In this document: in pieces, positions 60,932 through 64,000 of the stretch | Numbering within the stretch: position 1 is the stretch's first letter | Layout: each line of letters starts with the position of its first letter | Assembly: GCF_029892095.1 (NCBI RefSeq) | Contig: NZ_JARZAE010000004.1 | Span: forward strand, 7,254,001 to 7,318,000 | Origin: Kitasatospora sp. MAP12-44 | GTDB lineage: Bacteria; Actinomycetota; Actinomycetes; Streptomycetales; Streptomycetaceae | Reading direction: 5' to 3' | DNA length: 64,000 bases | The notes under the pieces: generated by a model | Seen by the model: only the letters and a program-made list of their open reading frames with translations | Told to the model about the DNA's origin: nothing | Databases searched by the model: none | Translations under genes and position numbers: made by a program

Positions 60932-61381
60932 TCAACTGATCGGATACCCGAAAACGTCGGCCGGCAGCGCCGCCGACCCCGGCCGCCAGCGCGACAGCAC
61001 CCAGCCGGACGGCGCGAAGAGCGGCCGCGGCAGCGCGTCCACGGCGAAACGCTCCCACCCGCCGCACGCGTGCGGCTCGACGACCAGCGCAGCCGCGTCG
61101 CTGACCGGGGCGAGCACGGCCGCGGTCAGCCGGGTCCGCCCGTCCCGGTGGTCGAGCAGGACGCCCAGCACGCGCATCCGCGTCGAGGGCAGCGTGATCC
61201 CGGTCTCCTCGGCCAGCTCGCGCGCGGCGGCCTGCTCGAAGGACTCGCCCGGCTGGTCCACCTTGCCGCCCGGCAGACCCCAGCTCGGCGCCTCGCCGGC
61301 CGCGATCCGCCGGCCGAGCAGCACCCGGCCGTCCGGGGCCGGCACGATCACGCCGACCCCGATCAGCGGCGGGGTGGTCAC
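60932..61381 (-). CDS. NUDIX hydrolase
   Basis: A protein of 149 aa with a perfect NUDIX box (GGKVDQPGESFEQAAARELAEETG: G-x5-E-x7-REL-x-EE-x-G, residues about 37-60). It should hydrolyse a nucleoside-diphosphate derivative, which cannot be specified. The GTG at 61381 overlaps the stop of the SDR gene (GTGA), so the two are coupled. Confidence 0.88.
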   Translation of the reverse strand: MTTPPLIGVGVIVPAPDGRVLLGRRIAAGEAPSWGLPGGKVDQPGESFEQAAARELAEETGITLPSTRMRVLGVLLDHRDGRTRLTAAVLAPVSDAAALVVEPHACGGWERFAVDALPRPLFAPSGWVLSRWRPGSAALPADVFGYPIS

Positions 61382-62865
61382 CAGGGGGAGGGGGCGTAGT
61401 CCTTGAGGAAGCACCCGTAGAGGTCCTCCCCGAGTTCACCGCGGACGATCGGGTCGTAGACCCGGGCCGCGCCGTCCACCAGGTCGAGCGGGGCGTGGAA
61501 GCCCTCGGCGGCCAGCCGCATCTTGTCCGGGTGCGGGCGCTCGTCGGTGATCCAGCCGGTGTCCACCGCGGTCATCAGGATGCGGTCGGTCTCCAGCATC
61601 TCCTTGGCGCTGGTGCGGGTGAGCATATTGAGCGCGGCCTTGGCCATGTTGGTGTGCGGGTGCCCGGCGCCCTTGTAGCCGCGGCTGAACTGGCCCTCCA
61701 TGGCGGAGACGTTCACCACGTACTTGCGGTGCGCCTGGGCCGCCGCCATCGACTGGCGCAGCCGGCTGACCAGCAGGAACGGCGCGGTCATATTGCACAG
61801 CTGGACTTCGAGCAGCTCGATCGGGTCGACCTCGTCGACCGTCTGCACCCAGGTGTTGGTGGCGTCCAGGTCGGGCACCAGGCCGCCCGCGTCGATCGCG
61901 GTGCCGGCCTCGATCCGGGCCGGCGAGGCCGAGCCGGTGACCAGCGCCAGCGAGGTGACCTGCTGGGCGGTGAGCCCGTCGTGCGCGCCGTCCGCCTGGC
62001 CGGGCAGGGCCGGGCGCTCGACGGCGCCGCTGCCGAAGTGGCCGATCACCTCGGAGGCGGGCAGTGCCCCGGCGGGCAGCGGCGCGGACTCGGCCGCCAC
62101 CAGCTCCGCGTAGGCGCGCGGGGAGCGGCGCACGGTCTGCGCCGCGTTGTTGATCAGGATGTCCAGCGGGCCTTCGGCGGCCACCGAGTCGGCCAGCGCG
62201 ATCACCTGGGCGGGGTCGCGCAGGTCGATCCCGACGATCTTCAGGCGGTGCAGCCAGTCGCCGCTGTCGGGCATCTCCTTGAAGCGCCGGATCGCGTCGT
62301 TGGGGAAGCGGGTGGTGATCGTGGTGTGCGCGCCGTCGCGCAGCAGGCGCAGCGCGATGTACATCCCGATCTTGGCCCGGCCGCCGGTGAGCAGCGCCCG
62401 GCGGCCCGTCAGGTCGGCCCGGGCGTCGCGGCGCGAGCGGTTCTCCTTGGCGCACGGCGGGCAGAGCTGGTGGTAGAAGGCGTCCACCTCGACGTAGCGG
62501 GTCTTGCAGGTGTAGCAGGAGCGCGGGCGCTGCAGGATGCCGGCGATCTCGGTGGTGGTCGGGGTGGAGAGCCCGAACACGCCCGCGGTCTCGTCGTCGA
62601 TCCGGCCCGGCGCGCCGGTCGCGGTGGCGGCGGTCACGGCGCGGTCGTTGGCCGACTTGGCGGCCCGGGTCTCCTGGCGGCGGCGCTGCTTCACGGTGCG
62701 GAAGATGCCCGCGACGGCGCGGCGCACGGTGATCGCGTCAGGGTGGTCGACGTCCAGCTCGTCCAGTTCGGCGAGTACCTCGAGGCAGAAGCGCAGGCGC
62801 TCGGGGTCGATACCCGGCCCGAATTCGAGCTCCGTGATGTCCTGCTGCTCCTCTGCCGTCGTCAT
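61378..62865 (-). CDS. SDR-family protein with zinc ribbon and altered active site
   Basis: A protein of 495 aa. The N-terminal helical part is followed by a Cys4 knuckle (CYTCK ... CPPC, residues 139-160), then a Rossmann SDR domain (ALLTGGRAKIGMYIALRLL, DILINNAAQ, NVSAMEG). The catalytic Tyr of the Y-x3-K motif is replaced: the sequence is HTNMAKAAL, with Thr at the Tyr position and the Lys kept. The usual SDR reductase chemistry is therefore doubtful. The ATG at 62865 is chosen. It is coupled to the NUDIX gene and divergent from the 2-hydroxyacid dehydrogenase. Confidence 0.82.
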   Translation of the reverse strand: MTTAEEQQDITELEFGPGIDPERLRFCLEVLAELDELDVDHPDAITVRRAVAGIFRTVKQRRRQETRAAKSANDRAVTAATATGAPGRIDDETAGVFGLSTPTTTEIAGILQRPRSCYTCKTRYVEVDAFYHQLCPPCAKENRSRRDARADLTGRRALLTGGRAKIGMYIALRLLRDGAHTTITTRFPNDAIRRFKEMPDSGDWLHRLKIVGIDLRDPAQVIALADSVAAEGPLDILINNAAQTVRRSPRAYAELVAAESAPLPAGALPASEVIGHFGSGAVERPALPGQADGAHDGLTAQQVTSLALVTGSASPARIEAGTAIDAGGLVPDLDATNTWVQTVDEVDPIELLEVQLCNMTAPFLLVSRLRQSMAAAQAHRKYVVNVSAMEGQFSRGYKGAGHPHTNMAKAALNMLTRTSAKEMLETDRILMTAVDTGWITDERPHPDKMRLAAEGFHAPLDLVDGAARVYDPIVRGELGEDLYGCFLKDYAPSPW

Positions 62866-62975
62866 GCCTTCGCTGCTTCCTTCATCCGCTGATCCCACCC
62901 GATTACTCGATGAATCGTACGGAGTGCCCAGCACGAGGCCAAACGGCGGCAACGGGGGTCGGTAGATTCGCTGCC

Positions 62976-63938
62976 ATGACCACCGCTGCCACCGCCCCCG
63001 TCGTGCTGCTGCCCTATCCCGCCGAGAGCATCCCCGGGCTGCCCGCCGAACTGGAGGCGCACGTGTTCGACAACACCTCCTGCGACGGCCGCCCCGGCCC
63101 GCCGCCTGCCGAGCTGCTCGCCCGTACCGACTTCCTGGTCGTCCCCTACAGCTATCTGCACCCCGGCTCGGTGCTGCCGCTGCTGCCCGCGATGCCCCGG
63201 CTGCGCGTGGTGCAGACGCAGACCGCCGGGGTGGACGACATCCTCCCGCACATCCCGGCGGGCGTGACGCTCTGCAACGCCCGCGGCGTGCACGACGCCT
63301 CCACCGCCGAGCTCGCCCTCACCCTGACGCTGGCGGCGCTGCGCGACGTGCCGCGCTTCGTCCGGGGCCAGGACGCCGAGCAGTGGCAGGCCGGCTTCTA
63401 CCCGGCGCTGGCCGACCGGACGGTGCTGATCGTCGGCTACGGCGCGGTCGGCGCGGCGATCGAGGAGCGGCTGCGGCCCTTCGAGTGCGAGGTGCTGCGG
63501 GTGGCGCGCACGGCCCGCAGCGCCCCGCACGGCCCGGTGCACTCGCTGGCCGAGCTGCCCGAGCTGCTCCCGGCGGCCGATGTGGTGATCCTCGCGGTGC
63601 CGCTCTCGGACGCCACCCGCGGCCTGGTGGACGCCGGGTTCCTGGCCGCGCTGCCGGACGGCGCGCTGCTGGTGAACGTGGCGCGCGGCCCGGTGGTGGA
63701 CACCGGCGCGCTGCTCGCCGAGCTGACGGCCGGCCGGCTGCGGGCGGCGCTGGACGTCACCGACCCCGAGCCGCTGCCGGCCGGCCACCCGCTCTGGCAT
63801 GCGCCGGGCGTGCTGATCACCCCTCATGTCGGCGGCAGCAGCTCGGCGTTCCTGCCGCGCTCGCGCCGGTTGATCGCCGCCCAGCTGAGCCGCTTCGTCA
63901 AGGGCGAGCCGCTGGAGAACGTGATCATCGCCGGTTAG
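62976..63938 (+). CDS. D-isomer-specific 2-hydroxyacid dehydrogenase
   Basis: A 320-aa NAD(P)-dependent dehydrogenase. The nucleotide loop is VGYGAVGAAIEERL. The catalytic set is visible: Arg in NVARGPVVD, Glu in DVTDPEPLP and His in ITPHVGG. The ATG at 62976 gives MTTAATAPVVLLPYP. The substrate is unknown (phosphoglycerate, glyoxylate or similar). The stop is followed by one base and a 23-base G run. Confidence 0.9.
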   Translation: MTTAATAPVVLLPYPAESIPGLPAELEAHVFDNTSCDGRPGPPPAELLARTDFLVVPYSYLHPGSVLPLLPAMPRLRVVQTQTAGVDDILPHIPAGVTLCNARGVHDASTAELALTLTLAALRDVPRFVRGQDAEQWQAGFYPALADRTVLIVGYGAVGAAIEERLRPFECEVLRVARTARSAPHGPVHSLAELPELLPAADVVILAVPLSDATRGLVDAGFLAALPDGALLVNVARGPVVDTGALLAELTAGRLRAALDVTDPEPLPAGHPLWHAPGVLITPHVGGSSSAFLPRSRRLIAAQLSRFVKGEPLENVIIAG

Positions 63939-63939
63939 C

Positions 63940-63962
63940 GGGGGGGGGGGGGGGGGGGGGGG
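63940..63962. repeat. Homopolymer of 23 G
   Basis: A run of 23 consecutive G starts one base after the stop of the dehydrogenase gene, in the gap before a convergent gene. It may be an assembly or sequencing artefact, or a real slippage tract. Confidence 0.9.
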
Positions 63963-63965
63963 CGG

Positions 63966-64000
63966 TCAGCGCGGGTCGGGCCGGTCCAGGTTCCAGTGCC
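63966..64000 (-). CDS. 3' end of a convergent gene (partial)
   Basis: On the minus strand, ten codons reading HWNLDRPDPR end at a TGA (63966-63968). The composition fits the C-terminus of a real protein, and a convergent gene is expected here. The rest lies outside the window and the family cannot be told. Confidence 0.35.
   Translation of the reverse strand, partial: HWNLDRPDPR

Overview
The window reads as chromosomal DNA of a high-GC actinomycete, most likely a streptomycete sensu lato (Streptomyces, Kitasatospora or Streptacidiphilus). Reasons: very high GC with G/C third positions, many GTG starts, 4-base ATGA/GTGA overlaps, the XRE-DUF5753/DUF397/HATPase gene trio, a Pgl-type (BREX type 2) phage defence locus, monomeric NADP-isocitrate dehydrogenase, and secreted sialidase-like and LamG-type proteins. 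No rRNA, tRNA, CRISPR array or intact insertion sequence was recognised.

Region 1 (1-1362): the 5' part of a secreted protein gene that runs off the window and is frameshifted in a G8 tract, then a gap.

Region 2 (1363-29913) is a defence island, nearly all on the minus strand. Read in transcription order it holds: a DUF262/GmrSD-like protein whose HNH His residues are missing, overlapping a CBS-HEPN protein; pglW (NERD plus tandem kinase domains); pglX (adenine methyltransferase with a low-GC, probably exchanged, specificity region); a bidirectional terminator; a regulatory insert (XRE regulator and DUF397 on the plus strand, divergent from a HATPase-type anti-sigma-like protein, a small protein and a membrane Ser/Thr kinase); pglY; pglZ; a terminator; brxD; brxHI; and a ScoMcrA-like sulfur-binding/HNH endonuclease. 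A transposase fragment marks the right edge. The set is a complete type 2 BREX flanked by two candidate nucleic-acid-targeting modules, one on each side.

Region 3 (29999-35727): two-component system, MMPL exporter, a 22-codon gene with a near-perfect ribosome binding site, a strong hairpin, and a MccB/ThiF-like E1 enzyme with an N-terminal peptide-clamp-like domain. I read this as a candidate compact RiPP locus.

Region 4 (35995-44833): a secreted protein; a MoxR ATPase / metallopeptidase-VWA / unknown-protein operon with short tandem repeats; and a two-gene unit of a small protein ending in Gly-Gly followed by a DUF4132 protein.

Region 5 (44970-56745): secreted sialidase-like protein, cation-efflux-like protein, repeat lipoprotein, modA remnant, DUF2252 protein, ABC exporter pair, a STAND-like protein with a broken P-loop, and a glycosyltransferase-like gene interrupted out of frame by about 12 copies of a 7-bp repeat.

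Region 6 (56857-64000): housekeeping-type genes (DUF5954-like protein, AlkZ-like winged-helix protein, idh, NUDIX hydrolase, zinc-ribbon SDR, 2-hydroxyacid dehydrogenase), ending in a 23-base G run and the tail of a convergent gene. Short tandem repeats and homopolymers are unusually frequent and sit inside or at the ends of genes.
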